Below, piece after piece: positions 1 to 8,657 of a stretch of DNA of 64,000 nucleotides. Numbering within the stretch: the stretch's first letter is position 1; each line of letters starts with the position of its first letter. Origin of the DNA: GCA-002728855 sp036340635 (GTDB taxonomy: Bacteria > Bacteroidota > Bacteroidia > Flavobacteriales > Flavobacteriaceae); contig JAYYYF010000021.1 of assembly GCA_036340635.1 (NCBI GenBank), forward strand, positions 54,231 through 118,230, in the 5' to 3' direction. The notes beneath the pieces were generated by a model that saw nothing but the letters and a program-made list of their open reading frames with translations, did no database searches and was not told the origin of the DNA. The position numbers and the translations under genes were made by a program.

Positions 1-983
1 ATGTTATGGAGTCCTCTTTTGCTCATACCTCCCCCAACATAGGTTAGAGATGAATAACTATAGACCTTAGTTAAAACGCCGATTACATCAATAATTAAAA
101 TATTTTTATCTGAATCTATTTCTTTTCTGTATGTACTCCACTTGGCATATGGTTTTTTTATTCTTTTCTCTAATGTTTTGACAGATTGCTTTGACACATC
201 ATGTGGAGCAATAACAATTTTTTCTGAAATATCTTCGCAGAGGAGTTTTTCCATTACTTTATAATCTTCGCTCCAAGTACTTCCAGCTATAAAACAAAAT
301 TTATTTTTAATAAAAGAAGCAATTATGTCTAATTTGTTTTCACGCTTTGTGAACTGATATACTCTATCAAATCTAGTATCACCACTTACAGTAACTTGAT
401 CTATCCCAATTGAATTAAGAAGGGTTTTGGAGGTTTCATTTTGTGTAAAAAAATGGCTTATTGTTAGAAGTAATTTTTGATATTCTTTAAAAAAATTTTT
501 AAAGAAAAATTGTGATGGCCTAAAAATACTAGAAACAGAAATTACAGGGATATTTCTTTTATTTAATTCAATTAGATAATTTGGCCAAAATTCATATTTT
601 ATTAATATTGCTAACCGAGGATTTAGAGAGCCCAAAAAAATTTTTGCGTTTTTTGATGAATCAATTGGGAGATAGGTAACCAAATCTACTTCTTTAGAAT
701 TTTTTTTCGCGTTATATCCTGATGGTGAAAAAAAAGTGAGCAAAATTTTATAATCTTTGAAAGTTTTTTTAATCCCTAAGATAATAGGACTTCCCTGTTC
801 AAACTCACCAAGAGAAGCAGAATGTATCCATATAATTTTGTCTCTATGGGTGAAGGTTTTTGTGATTTTTTTAATTGTAGATTTTCTTCCTTCTACAAAA
901 TCATTTATTTTTTTTGAAAACATCCCTATAAGAGGTAGAAGAAAATTTGTTAACCGAATTAATTGATTGTATATAAAAAGCAA
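1..983 (-). CDS. waaA: 3-deoxy-D-manno-octulosonic acid (Kdo) transferase, 3' end outside window
   Basis: Transfers Kdo from CMP-Kdo to lipid A precursors at the inner membrane. About 327 residues are present. The family usually has a little over 400, so the C-terminal end lies beyond the left edge. The N-terminus has the expected membrane-anchor segment followed by FVEGRK, and HSASLGEFEQG carries the conserved glutamate at about residue 60, the catalytic-base position of the family. SGDTRFDR, APHD and YVGGG follow, as in the GT-B fold. No ATG is available. The TTG at 983 aligns best with family N-termini (MLFIYN-like); a TTG at 998 is the alternative. A TATTTTTG box at 1003..996 would give a very short leader. 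Confidence 0.9.
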   Translation of the reverse strand, partial: MLFIYNQLIRLTNFLLPLIGMFSKKINDFVEGRKSTIKKITKTFTHRDKIIWIHSASLGEFEQGSPIILGIKKTFKDYKILLTFFSPSGYNAKKNSKEVDLVTYLPIDSSKNAKIFLGSLNPRLAILIKYEFWPNYLIELNKRNIPVISVSSIFRPSQFFFKNFFKEYQKLLLTISHFFTQNETSKTLLNSIGIDQVTVSGDTRFDRVYQFTKRENKLDIIASFIKNKFCFIAGSTWSEDYKVMEKLLCEDISEKIVIAPHDVSKQSVKTLEKRIKKPYAKWSTYRKEIDSDKNILIIDVIGVLTKVYSYSSLTYVGGGMSKRGLHN

Positions 984-1008
984 AACTATTTTTCTCAAAA
1001 ATAGTTTT
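982..1008. repeat. 12-bp perfect palindrome over the waaA start and promoter
   Basis: AAAACTATTTTT (982-993) and AAAAATAGTTTT (997-1008) are exact inverted repeats around a 3-base centre, CTC. The right arm contains a minus-strand TATTTTTG box (1003..996) that could drive waaA, and the left arm contains the waaA TTG start. On the plus strand two further T residues follow the arm, so a weak terminator-like hairpin is also possible. Its function is not known. Confidence 0.5.
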
Positions 1009-1035
1009 TTATTACTGAAAGGTAGATGCTTTTCT

Positions 1036-1043
1036 TAATTTTG
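1036..1043 (+). promoter_or_regulatory. Putative -7 box for the 1049 aminotransferase gene
   Basis: TAATTTTG matches the Bacteroidota -7 consensus TAnnTTTG. It ends five bases before the ATG at 1049, so transcription would begin at or next to the start codon (leaderless mRNA). No clear TTTG lies at the -33 spacing. Confidence 0.35.
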
Positions 1044-1048
1044 CTGAG

Positions 1049-2185
1049 ATGAAAAAAATTGAAATGGTTGATCTTAAAGGTCAATACAAAGCAATAGAAG
1101 ATGAAATTCAAAAGTCCATAGGTGAAGTTTTGAATTCAACCAAATTTATTAAGGGTCCTGATGTTAGTGATTTTGAAAAAGGTTTAGAAGAATACTTGGG
1201 AGTAAAAAATGCCATAACTTGTGGAAGTGGTACTGATGCTCTTCAAATAGCCTTAATGAGTTTAGAACTTAATCCAGGCGATGAAATAATAACAACTGAT
1301 TTCACATTCGCCGCAACAATAGAAGTCATTTTACTTCTAAAATTGAAACCAGTTTTAGTTGACATTGATTCCAAAACATTTAATATAGATCCTAATGAAA
1401 TTAAAAAAGCATTAACATCTAAAACTAAAGTGATAATTCCTGTCCACCTTTTTGGGCAAACATCAGATATGGATCAAATTGCTGAAATTGCTAAAGAAAA
1501 CAATTTGTTTATAATTGAGGACAATGCACAGTCAATTGGTTCTAATTATACTTTTTTAAATGGTAAAGAAAAAAAAGCGGGGACTATAGGGGATATTGGC
1601 ACAACTTCTTTTTTCCCATCAAAAAATTTGGGAGCATATGGAGATGGAGGCGCTATTTTCACAGAAAATAATGAAATTGCTGATAGGATTAGAGCTATTA
1701 GTAATCATGGAATGTACAAAAGGGATTATCATGATTTACTAGGAGTCAATTCAAGATTAGATTCTTTACAAGCAGCAATTTTAAAAGTCAAATTAAAGTA
1801 TCTTGATTTCTATAATGAGAAAAGACAAAATGCAGCAAAGCAATATGATAATGCCTTTAGAGGTCATGGCAATATTATAATTCCATTTCATAACAGATTG
1901 AGATCTTCTCATGTTTATCATCAATATACCATTAGAATTATAAATGGTGACAGGAATAAACTAGCAGAGCATCTTAACAATGATAATATTCCTTATGGGA
2001 TTTATTATCCTGTTCCATTACATAGGCAAAAAGCTTACAGGAGCGATGAATATAGTGATACTAATTTTAAGGTGACAAATGATGTGGTTGGTGAAGTGAT
2101 CTCTTTACCAATGCATAGTGAGTTAGAGGAAAACCAAATTGATTATATTAGTGGTTCAATAAAAACATTTTTTAAAAACAAATAA
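1049..2185 (+). CDS. DegT/DnrJ/EryC1/StrS family PLP-dependent aminotransferase
   Basis: A 378-residue fold-type I PLP enzyme of the sugar aminotransferase family, which adds an amino group to nucleotide-linked keto sugars for surface polysaccharide or LPS. GSGTDAL (about 59-65) binds the cofactor phosphate, IIEDNAQS (155-162) supplies Asp158 and Gln161, and FFPSKNLGAYGDGGA contains the Schiff-base Lys192. NSRLDSLQAAIL and the C-terminal HSELE complete the family signature. It sits beside the Kdo transferase, which fits envelope glycan synthesis. The exact sugar cannot be read from the sequence. The next gene starts two bases after the stop, so they are probably co-transcribed. Confidence 0.88.
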   Translation: MKKIEMVDLKGQYKAIEDEIQKSIGEVLNSTKFIKGPDVSDFEKGLEEYLGVKNAITCGSGTDALQIALMSLELNPGDEIITTDFTFAATIEVILLLKLKPVLVDIDSKTFNIDPNEIKKALTSKTKVIIPVHLFGQTSDMDQIAEIAKENNLFIIEDNAQSIGSNYTFLNGKEKKAGTIGDIGTTSFFPSKNLGAYGDGGAIFTENNEIADRIRAISNHGMYKRDYHDLLGVNSRLDSLQAAILKVKLKYLDFYNEKRQNAAKQYDNAFRGHGNIIIPFHNRLRSSHVYHQYTIRIINGDRNKLAEHLNNDNIPYGIYYPVPLHRQKAYRSDEYSDTNFKVTNDVVGEVISLPMHSELEENQIDYISGSIKTFFKNK

Positions 2186-2186
2186 A

Positions 2187-3464
2187 ATGAGAACAGTTAT
2201 CTTATTAAGTTTTTTAAGTCTTTTCACATATGCCCAGCAAACATATATCCAATGTGGTAAAATATTTGATTCTAAGAAAGGGGTTTTAATTAATGAATCC
2301 ACAATCATTGTTGAGAATGAAAAAATTCTAGCTGTCAAAAAAGGTTTTATAAATCCAGAGAAATCGACTGACAAGATAATTGATCTAAAATCAAAATATG
2401 TACTTCCTGGACTTGTAGACATGCATGTTCATCTTGAAGGAGAGACTGATCCCAAGAGATATTTAAAAAAATTCACTGAAAATGAAGCTGATAGAGCCTA
2501 TGCTTCTGTCAAATATGCTGAAAGGACTTTACTTGCTGGCTTTACAACGGTTCGCGATCTAGGTGGTACAGGAGTTAATGTATCGCTTAGAAATGCAATC
2601 AATTCTGGGGAGATTATTGGTCCTAGGATTTACACATCAGAAAAATCTTTGGGAACTACTGGCGGTCATGCTGATCCTACAAATGGATCCAATCGAAAAT
2701 TGATGGGTGATCCTGGACCGAAAGAAGGAGTAGTTAATTCAGTTGATGATGCAAAAAAAGCCGTTAGACAACGTTATAAAAATGGTGCAGATTGTATTAA
2801 GATTACTGCTACGGGTGGCGTTTTAAGTGTTGCAAAAAGTGGACAAAATCCACAGTTTACATTTGAAGAAATTAAGGCTGTTGTTGAAACTGCTGGTGAT
2901 TATGGAATGCATGTTGCTGCTCATGCCCATGGAGATGAGGGGATGTATCGCGCTGTATTAGCTGGTGTAAAAACAATTGAACATGGAACTTTAATGAGTG
3001 AAAGGACAATGGATTTGATGAAGAAAAAAAATGCTTTTTTAGTCCCAACTATAACGGCCGGGAAACAAGTTGCAGAAAAAGCCAAAATAGATGGTTATTA
3101 TCCTGATATAATTGTTCCTAAAGCACTTTCAATTGGACCTAAAATTCAAGAAACTTTTGGGAAAGCTTATAGAAGAGGGGTCCCGATTTCTTTTGGAACA
3201 GATGCAGGTGTTTTTCCTCATGGATTAAACGCTAAGGAATTTGTTTACATGGTTGAAGCAGGTATGCCTGAGGCAGAGTGTATTCAGGCAGCAACAATTA
3301 CAAATGCTAAAATTTTGCAAAAACAAGATTTAATAGGTGAAATAGCTTCAGGTTACTATGCAGATATAATTGCAACTGATAATGATCCATTAGACGATAT
3401 TTCAACACTGCAGAATGTAGTTTTTGTTATGAAAAATGGACTGGTTTATAAATCTTCAGAATAA
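2187..3464 (+). CDS. Exported metal-dependent amidohydrolase (imidazolonepropionase-like)
   Basis: A 425-residue amidohydrolase-superfamily protein with a signal peptide (hydrophobic residues 3-15, then AQQ), so it is probably periplasmic. Metal and catalytic residues are visible in order: H80 and H82 in DMHVHLEG, K205 in CIKITATGG (probable carboxylated lysine), H246 and H248 in HVAAHAHGD, H266 in IEHGT, and D339 in FGTDAG. This pattern fits the COG1228 group, many of which are Xaa-Pro or related dipeptidases. The C-terminal ADIIATDNDPLDD is the returning beta-sandwich of these enzymes. The substrate is unknown. The gene ends two bases from the convergent fabD stop. Confidence 0.85.
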   Translation: MRTVILLSFLSLFTYAQQTYIQCGKIFDSKKGVLINESTIIVENEKILAVKKGFINPEKSTDKIIDLKSKYVLPGLVDMHVHLEGETDPKRYLKKFTENEADRAYASVKYAERTLLAGFTTVRDLGGTGVNVSLRNAINSGEIIGPRIYTSEKSLGTTGGHADPTNGSNRKLMGDPGPKEGVVNSVDDAKKAVRQRYKNGADCIKITATGGVLSVAKSGQNPQFTFEEIKAVVETAGDYGMHVAAHAHGDEGMYRAVLAGVKTIEHGTLMSERTMDLMKKKNAFLVPTITAGKQVAEKAKIDGYYPDIIVPKALSIGPKIQETFGKAYRRGVPISFGTDAGVFPHGLNAKEFVYMVEAGMPEAECIQAATITNAKILQKQDLIGEIASGYYADIIATDNDPLDDISTLQNVVFVMKNGLVYKSSE

Positions 3465-3466
3465 TT

Positions 3467-4348
3467 TTAAATTTCAAAAGAGTAAGATTCTTTATTTGGG
3501 ATAATTTTTCTAACCAATCCTTGTAAAACTTTTCCAGGACCAACTTCAACAAATTCATTTACACCTTCAGATGATATGTTTTTTATGGTTTGAGTCCACC
3601 TTACTGGAGAGGTAATTTGTTCAATCAAGTTTTTCTTAATGTCTAGAGGGTTAGTTACAGCACTAGCAGTTAAATTTTGATAAATAGGACAAATAGGATT
3701 TTTAAATTCAATTGATTCTATTTCGTTTTTAAATTCATTTTTTGCAGATTCCATCAAAGGAGAATGGAAAGCTCCTCCAACAGGAAGCACTAATGCCCTT
3801 TTAGCATTTAAAAGTTTCAATTTTTCGCAAGCAATTTCAACTGCTTTGACTTCTCCAGAAATAACAATTTGTCCTGGACAATTATAGTTTGCGGTTACAA
3901 CTTTTCCATCAGTTTCTTCACAAATCTGTTCAATTATTTTATCTTCAAGTCCTAAAACAGCTGCCATTGTTCCAGGTTTATTTTCACATGCATTTTGCAT
4001 TGCCCTAGCTCTTTTTGATACAAGTTTTAAACCATCTTCAAAACTAATTGTTCCAATTGAAGTTAGAGCTGAAAATTCACCAAGGGAATGACCAGCAACG
4101 AATTTTGGTTCAAATTTTTGACCCATTATTCTTGATGTAATTACTGAATGAATATATATAGCAGGTTGTGTTATTTTTGTTTTTTTAAGATCTTCTTTAC
4201 TTCCTTCAAATAGGATTTTAGATATATTAAAACCTAATATTTTATCTGCAGTTAGGAATAGTTTTTTTGCTAGTTCAAATTGATCATAAAGATCTTTACC
4301 CATTCCTGGAAATTGAGAACCTTGCCCAGGGAAAATATATGCCTTCAT
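3467..4348 (-). CDS. fabD: Malonyl-CoA:ACP transacylase
   Basis: Loads malonyl groups onto acyl carrier protein for type II fatty acid synthesis in the cytoplasm. At 293 residues it has normal FabD length. FPGQGSQ (6-12) is the N-terminal signature, GHSLGEFSAL carries the nucleophile S88, R113 lies in KRARAMQ, and H195 in GGAFHSPLM completes the catalytic set. The start codon overlaps the folA stop in an ATGA arrangement, so translation of the two is probably coupled. No other fab gene is nearby. Confidence 0.95.
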   Translation of the reverse strand: MKAYIFPGQGSQFPGMGKDLYDQFELAKKLFLTADKILGFNISKILFEGSKEDLKKTKITQPAIYIHSVITSRIMGQKFEPKFVAGHSLGEFSALTSIGTISFEDGLKLVSKRARAMQNACENKPGTMAAVLGLEDKIIEQICEETDGKVVTANYNCPGQIVISGEVKAVEIACEKLKLLNAKRALVLPVGGAFHSPLMESAKNEFKNEIESIEFKNPICPIYQNLTASAVTNPLDIKKNLIEQITSPVRWTQTIKNISSEGVNEFVEVGPGKVLQGLVRKIIPNKESYSFEI

Positions 4349-4839
4349 TTATTTGCTTTTACATAGGTTAAGTATGAAAAATCAAAACTAGTTTGATCGG
4401 TTTTCTTAAAAAACTCTTCATTAACTAATTTCCAATTGTTCATATCAATTTTTGGAAAGAAAGTATCAGCATCAAAAGTTTGATAAATCTTAGTTAGTTC
4501 AATTTTTTCAGTATACTTCATTGCTTCTTTATATATTTCTCCACCTCCTATGATAAAGGGCTGATCATCATAATCTGAAATCTTTAAAGCTTCTTCAATT
4601 GAATGACATGTTGTTACATCGGCTATTTTGAAATCCATGTTCCTGGTAATTACGATATTATGTCTATTTGGTAAAGGATGCATTTTTGGAAGTGATTCAA
4701 AGGTCTTTCTACCCATAATGACACAATGACTGGAAGTAAGTTCTTTAAATCTTTTCAAATCTTCTGGGAGATGCCATATTAGTTGATTGTTTTTCCCTAA
4801 AGCATTGTTTTCCGAAATTGCTGCTATAATGGTAATCAT
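4345..4839 (-). CDS. folA: Dihydrofolate reductase
   Basis: A 164-residue enzyme that reduces dihydrofolate to tetrahydrofolate with NADPH. AAISENNALGKNNQLIWHLP is the substrate-loop region, and D27 in LPEDLKRFK matches the E. coli catalytic Asp27 exactly. GRKTFESLP and the GGGEIY glycine stretch bind NADPH. It is first in a two-gene unit with fabD. thyA, which generates its substrate, lies 1.1 kb away on the same strand but is separated by a gene on the other strand. A minus-strand TAAATTTG box at 4928..4921 is a plausible promoter. Confidence 0.95.
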   Translation of the reverse strand: MITIIAAISENNALGKNNQLIWHLPEDLKRFKELTSSHCVIMGRKTFESLPKMHPLPNRHNIVITRNMDFKIADVTTCHSIEEALKISDYDDQPFIIGGGEIYKEAMKYTEKIELTKIYQTFDADTFFPKIDMNNWKLVNEEFFKKTDQTSFDFSYLTYVKANK

Positions 4840-4906
4840 TATTTATACTAAATTTTATTTTTTAAGTTTAGATGAAGAAACCAATAAGGAATAACCATAA
4901 ATGGAG

Positions 4907-4928
4907 TAATTTTGAGATAACAAATTTA
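4907..4928. promoter_or_regulatory. Two opposed -7 boxes, for folA and the 4949 gene
   Basis: TAATTTTG (4907-4914, plus strand) and TAAATTTG (4928..4921, minus strand) both match TAnnTTTG. They face each other across six bases, so the two predicted transcripts would start within a few bases of one another and overlap at their 5' ends. Neither has a clear TTTG at -33, so this rests on the -7 boxes only. Confidence 0.4.
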
Positions 4929-4948
4929 CACTTTATTATAAAGTTATA

Positions 4949-5980
4949 ATGTTTCGAGAGGATTTTCCGTTCTTAAATTCATGCCTATACTTCAATACTG
5001 CTTATGTAGGCCTTATGTCAAAATCTTTATTTAATTATAGAAATAAAATTGAATTAAATTATTTAAATAGTGGTGACCAATACAAAATTGATGCAAATCA
5101 GAAAATAAAAAAAATCCAAAAATCGATATCTGATTTTATTGGTTCTGACGATGCAAAGACTTTTTTTGTCTCCAATTTTTCCATTGGAATTAGAATAGTT
5201 TTAGATAGAATTCGAGAGGAATCAAATGTTTTGATAATAGAACAGGATTATCATTCAATCATAAGTGCAGTAGACGAGAGAAAATTCTCGGTTTTTACAA
5301 TAAATCTTGATGAAAAAGTTGAAGAATCAATAATTGAAAGTATAAAAAAAAATAAGGTAGAAGTTGTTGTCTTAAGTCTGGTTCAATATGCGAGTGGGTT
5401 TTTTATTGATTTTAAATTTTTAGATGAACTGAAAAATAAATTTCCAAATATTTTAATTATAGGAGACGCATCACAATTTCTAGGGACAGATTTTTTTAAT
5501 TTTTTAAATTCTCCTTTTGATGCAATTATTTGTAGTGGTTACAAATGGCTTTTAGCTGGATTTGGTAATGGGTTTTTAACTTTTTCAGAAAATTTTCTTA
5601 GCAAAACAAATACAAATTCTCAGGTTATTTCTGACAAGGTTTATGTTGGTCATTTTGATATTCTATCCGCATATTCCCTAGAATTTTCTTTAAAGAAATT
5701 TAGAGAGGTCAATTTTAAATCTTTAGTCCAGGAAAATCAAAGACTTGTTCTTTATTTGAAAGAAAAATTATTTGAGATGGGACTAAGTCCTTTTTTGAAT
5801 AAAGAAGGATTAGAGAGTTCAATTATTAGTATTTCTAGTAATGAAAAGATTTCAAAGATTCTTTTGAAAAATAATGTTCATTTTTCTTTAAGAGATGGAT
5901 ACATAAGATTTTCAATACACTTTTATAATAATCAAAATGATATTGAAAATTTAATCAATATTTTGGAAGAAAGTTTATAA
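4949..5980 (+). CDS. Class V aminotransferase-fold PLP enzyme (cysteine desulfurase-like)
   Basis: A 343-residue fold-type I PLP protein. FNTAYVG near residue 15 is the usual class V N-terminal motif, IIGDASQFLG (170-179) provides D173 and Q176, and CSGYKWLLAGFGNGFL carries the Schiff-base K199. The C-terminal VHFSLRDGYIRFSIHFYN is typical of NifS/Csd-like proteins. No clear desulfurase cysteine loop is visible, so a desulfurase assignment is not supported. Its reaction is unknown. It stands alone on the plus strand between folA and thyA, and its promoter probably faces that of folA. Confidence 0.8.
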   Translation: MFREDFPFLNSCLYFNTAYVGLMSKSLFNYRNKIELNYLNSGDQYKIDANQKIKKIQKSISDFIGSDDAKTFFVSNFSIGIRIVLDRIREESNVLIIEQDYHSIISAVDERKFSVFTINLDEKVEESIIESIKKNKVEVVVLSLVQYASGFFIDFKFLDELKNKFPNILIIGDASQFLGTDFFNFLNSPFDAIICSGYKWLLAGFGNGFLTFSENFLSKTNTNSQVISDKVYVGHFDILSAYSLEFSLKKFREVNFKSLVQENQRLVLYLKEKLFEMGLSPFLNKEGLESSIISISSNEKISKILLKNNVHFSLRDGYIRFSIHFYNNQNDIENLINILEESL

Positions 5981-5988
5981 ATACTAAA

Positions 5989-6837
5989 CTAAACTGCAAC
6001 TTCTCCTTTTATGAGAGGATGAGGATCATAGTCTACAAGTTCAAAATCATCGTACTTGAAGTCAAAAATATTTTTAACATTGGTGTTAATTTTCATTTTT
6101 GGCAAAGATTTTGGCTTTCTCTTTAGTTGTTTATTTATTTGATCCATGTGATTAGAATATATATGCACATCTCCAAAAGTATGGATAAATTCTCCGGCTT
6201 TATAATTACAAACATTTGCTACCATCATTGTTAATAGAGCGTAAGAAGCAATATTAAATGGGACTCCTAAAAAAACATCTGCACTTCTTTGATATAGTTG
6301 ACATGAAAGAGTATTATCAGAAACATAAAATTGAAAAAAAGCATGGCAAGGTGGGAGAGCAGCTTTATTATTCGCTACATTTTCTGAAAAAGATAAACTG
6401 CTATCTGGAAGTACTGAAGGGTTCCAAGCAGAGATCAAAACCCTTCTACTATCTTGGTTTTTTTTTAAAGTTTCAATAGCTAATTTTATCTGATCAAGTC
6501 CTTCATCATTCCAGTTTCGCCATTGTTTTCCATATATAGGCCCTAAATCACCATTTTTATCTGCCCATTCGTTCCAAATTCTAATTCCATTTTCAGTTAG
6601 ATATTTTATGTTTGTGTCTCCCTTAAGAAACCATAAGAGTTCATAAATAACAGATTTGACATGTATTTTTTTTGTTGTAAGGATTGGAAAACCTTCACTA
6701 AGATCAAATCGCATTTGATAACCAAAGATACTTTTAGTGCCAATTCCTGTTCTATCCGTTTTGGATTTACCTTTCTCTTTTATGTGCTTTAAAAGATCTA
6801 AATATTGTTGCATTTCTGATTTGTCAATCGTATTCAA
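5989..6837 (-). CDS. thyA: Thymidylate synthase
   Basis: Methylates dUMP to dTMP using methylene-tetrahydrofolate. It has 282 residues, slightly longer than E. coli ThyA (264) because of a short insertion around 141-158. DRTGIGTKSIFGYQMRF binds the dUMP phosphate, the nucleophile C164 lies in LPPCHAFFQFYV, and QRSADVFLGVPFNIASYALL is the invariant folate/dUMP-binding block. YDPHPLIKGEVAV is a normal C-terminus. It works with folA, which regenerates its folate product. Confidence 0.96.
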   Translation of the reverse strand: MNTIDKSEMQQYLDLLKHIKEKGKSKTDRTGIGTKSIFGYQMRFDLSEGFPILTTKKIHVKSVIYELLWFLKGDTNIKYLTENGIRIWNEWADKNGDLGPIYGKQWRNWNDEGLDQIKLAIETLKKNQDSRRVLISAWNPSVLPDSSLSFSENVANNKAALPPCHAFFQFYVSDNTLSCQLYQRSADVFLGVPFNIASYALLTMMVANVCNYKAGEFIHTFGDVHIYSNHMDQINKQLKRKPKSLPKMKINTNVKNIFDFKYDDFELVDYDPHPLIKGEVAV

Positions 6838-6905
6838 AAATATGTAACAGTTTGAAAATGATTTGAAACAGGTAAAAAAGTTTTCAAAAAAAGATTAACA
6901 CTTAA

Positions 6906-7514
6906 TTACTTTGATTCTCTTTTTAGGATTTCATCCCTTATAATAGCAGCAGTTTCATAATTTTCTGACTTAACAAATCTTTTTAGTAAAGATTTCAATT
7001 TTGCAGGAGAAAGATTTTTTAAATCTTCGTGTGAATATCCTTTTTTAAGCATTGAATTTTCAGACCAATCTTGTTCAGAAATATTTTGTCCCCTTTTAGA
7101 TTTACCCGTATTAAATCCAGCAATTTTCATAATTGATTCATATGTATATATTGGAGCATCAAACCTAATTGCCAATGCAACTGCATCAGAAGTTCTGGCG
7201 TCTATAATTTTTTCTGAATTTTTATGGTTTAAAATCAAATTCGAATGAAAAACACCATCCTCTAATTTATTTATTATTACCTGTTCCAATGAAATTTTAA
7301 ATTCAGAGGAAAAACTCTTGAACAGATCATGAGTCAGTGGTCTTTTTGTCTTTATTTCTCCATCCAGAGCAATAGCAATTGACTGAGCTTCAAAACCACC
7401 AATAATTATAGGCAACTTTCGATTTCCCCCAATTTCATTTAAAATCATAGCATATGCTCCTGTTTCTGTTTCGGTATACGAAAGGGCCTTTATTTCTAAC
7501 TGAATTAGTTTCAT
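6906..7514 (-). CDS. Bifunctional nuclease (BFN, DUF151) family protein with C-terminal UvrB/UvrC motif
   Basis: A 202-residue protein. Residues 1-130 form the BFN domain (KALSYTETETGAYAMIL, LPIIIGGFEAQSIAIAL, DARTSDAVALAIR), a family of small DNases/RNases and regulators. The last 45 residues (LSPAKLKSLLKRFVKSENYETAAIIRDEI) are a UvrB/UvrC helix-pair motif. I chose the ATG at 7514 because MKLIQLEIKALSY is the usual family start; in-frame codons exist upstream to 7544 but add an atypical tail. The cellular role in flavobacteria is not established. Confidence 0.85.
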   Translation of the reverse strand: MKLIQLEIKALSYTETETGAYAMILNEIGGNRKLPIIIGGFEAQSIAIALDGEIKTKRPLTHDLFKSFSSEFKISLEQVIINKLEDGVFHSNLILNHKNSEKIIDARTSDAVALAIRFDAPIYTYESIMKIAGFNTGKSKRGQNISEQDWSENSMLKKGYSHEDLKNLSPAKLKSLLKRFVKSENYETAAIIRDEILKRESK

Positions 7515-7627
7515 AGAATTCTTATAGCAAATTAAAAAAAACATCTCAATTTAATATTCTAATTGGCAAATTATTGTTTTATTCAAAAAAGTTTATGATT
7601 AAAGAGGCTCATAAATTGCATTTGATG

Positions 7628-7635
7628 TAAATTTG
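7628..7635 (+). promoter_or_regulatory. Putative -7 box for pdhB
   Basis: TAAATTTG matches TAnnTTTG and lies 17 bases before the pdhB ATG, which would leave a leader of roughly a dozen bases. No TTTG is seen at the -33 distance. Confidence 0.4.
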
Positions 7636-7652
7636 TTTAATTATTAAAGCCA

Positions 7653-8633
7653 ATGAAAACAGTACAATTTAGGGAAGCTATAGCTGAAGCAATGTCAGAA
7701 GAAATGAGGCTTGACGAGTCAGTATATTTGATGGGAGAAGAAGTTGCTGAATATAATGGAGCCTACAAAGCTTCAAAAGGAATGTTAGAAGAATTTGGAA
7801 ACAAACGTGTTATTGACACACCTATTTCAGAATTGGGTTTTTCTGGAATAGGTGTCGGTTCTACAATGACTGGCAATAGACCTATAATTGAATTTATGAC
7901 TTTTAATTTTGCATTAGTTGGAATAGATCAAATAATTAATAATGCTTCGAAAATAAGAATAATGTCAGGAGGTCAATTTTCATGCCCAATAGTTTTTAGA
8001 GGACCAACTGGATCTGCTGGCCAATTAGGAGCTACCCATTCTCAAGCTTTTGAAAGCTGGTTTGCAAATTGTCCAGGATTAAAAGTAATTGTTCCTTCAA
8101 ACCCATATGACGCCAAGGGCTTGTTAAAGTCTGCAATAAGGGATAATGATCCTGTTATTTTTATGGAATCTGAACAAATGTATGGGGATAAAGGAGAAAT
8201 CCCAGAAGGAGAATATATACTTCCGATAGGAGTGGCAGATATTAAAAAAATAGGTAAAGACGTAACAATTGTTTCATTTGGGAAGATAATTAAGGAAGCT
8301 TTTAAAGCTTCTGAAATCCTAAATAAGGATAACATTGAATGTGAAATTATTGATTTGAGAACAATTAGACCTATGGATTATCAAACTATTTTTGAATCTG
8401 TTAAGAAAACAAATAGATTGGTGATCTTGGAAGAGTCTTGGCCTTTTGGTAATATTTCAACTGAAATAACTTACCAAGTTCAAAGTCAGATTTTTGATTA
8501 TCTTGATGCGCCTATTGAAAAGATAAACACTGCTGACACTCCAGCTCCTTATTCTCCTACTTTACTTTCGGAATGGTTGCCAAATGCAAATGATGTAGTT
8601 AAGGCTGTACGAAAAGTTCTCTATAAGAACTAA
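7653..8633 (+). CDS. pdhB: Pyruvate dehydrogenase E1 component, beta subunit
   Basis: A 326-residue transketolase-like subunit which, with a separate alpha subunit, decarboxylates pyruvate using thiamine diphosphate. MTVQFREAI-type start, GEEVAEYNGAYKASKGM, ELGFSGIGVGSTMTGNRPIIEFMTFNF and GPTGSAGQLGATHSQ are the hallmark blocks. The C-terminal half carries the IDLRTIRPMD segment of transketolase C-domains. The alpha subunit and E2 are not in this window, so the gene is separated from its partners, as often in Bacteroidota. A branched-chain 2-oxoacid E1 beta is possible but less likely from the motif wording. Confidence 0.9.
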   Translation: MKTVQFREAIAEAMSEEMRLDESVYLMGEEVAEYNGAYKASKGMLEEFGNKRVIDTPISELGFSGIGVGSTMTGNRPIIEFMTFNFALVGIDQIINNASKIRIMSGGQFSCPIVFRGPTGSAGQLGATHSQAFESWFANCPGLKVIVPSNPYDAKGLLKSAIRDNDPVIFMESEQMYGDKGEIPEGEYILPIGVADIKKIGKDVTIVSFGKIIKEAFKASEILNKDNIECEIIDLRTIRPMDYQTIFESVKKTNRLVILEESWPFGNISTEITYQVQSQIFDYLDAPIEKINTADTPAPYSPTLLSEWLPNANDVVKAVRKVLYKN

Positions 8634-8657
8634 AATCCCAATTAACAAATTTTTATT

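Noticed and set aside
757..966. Plus-strand open frame inside the Kdo transferase region
   Set aside because: It is the complement of a clearly conserved WaaA sequence on the minus strand.
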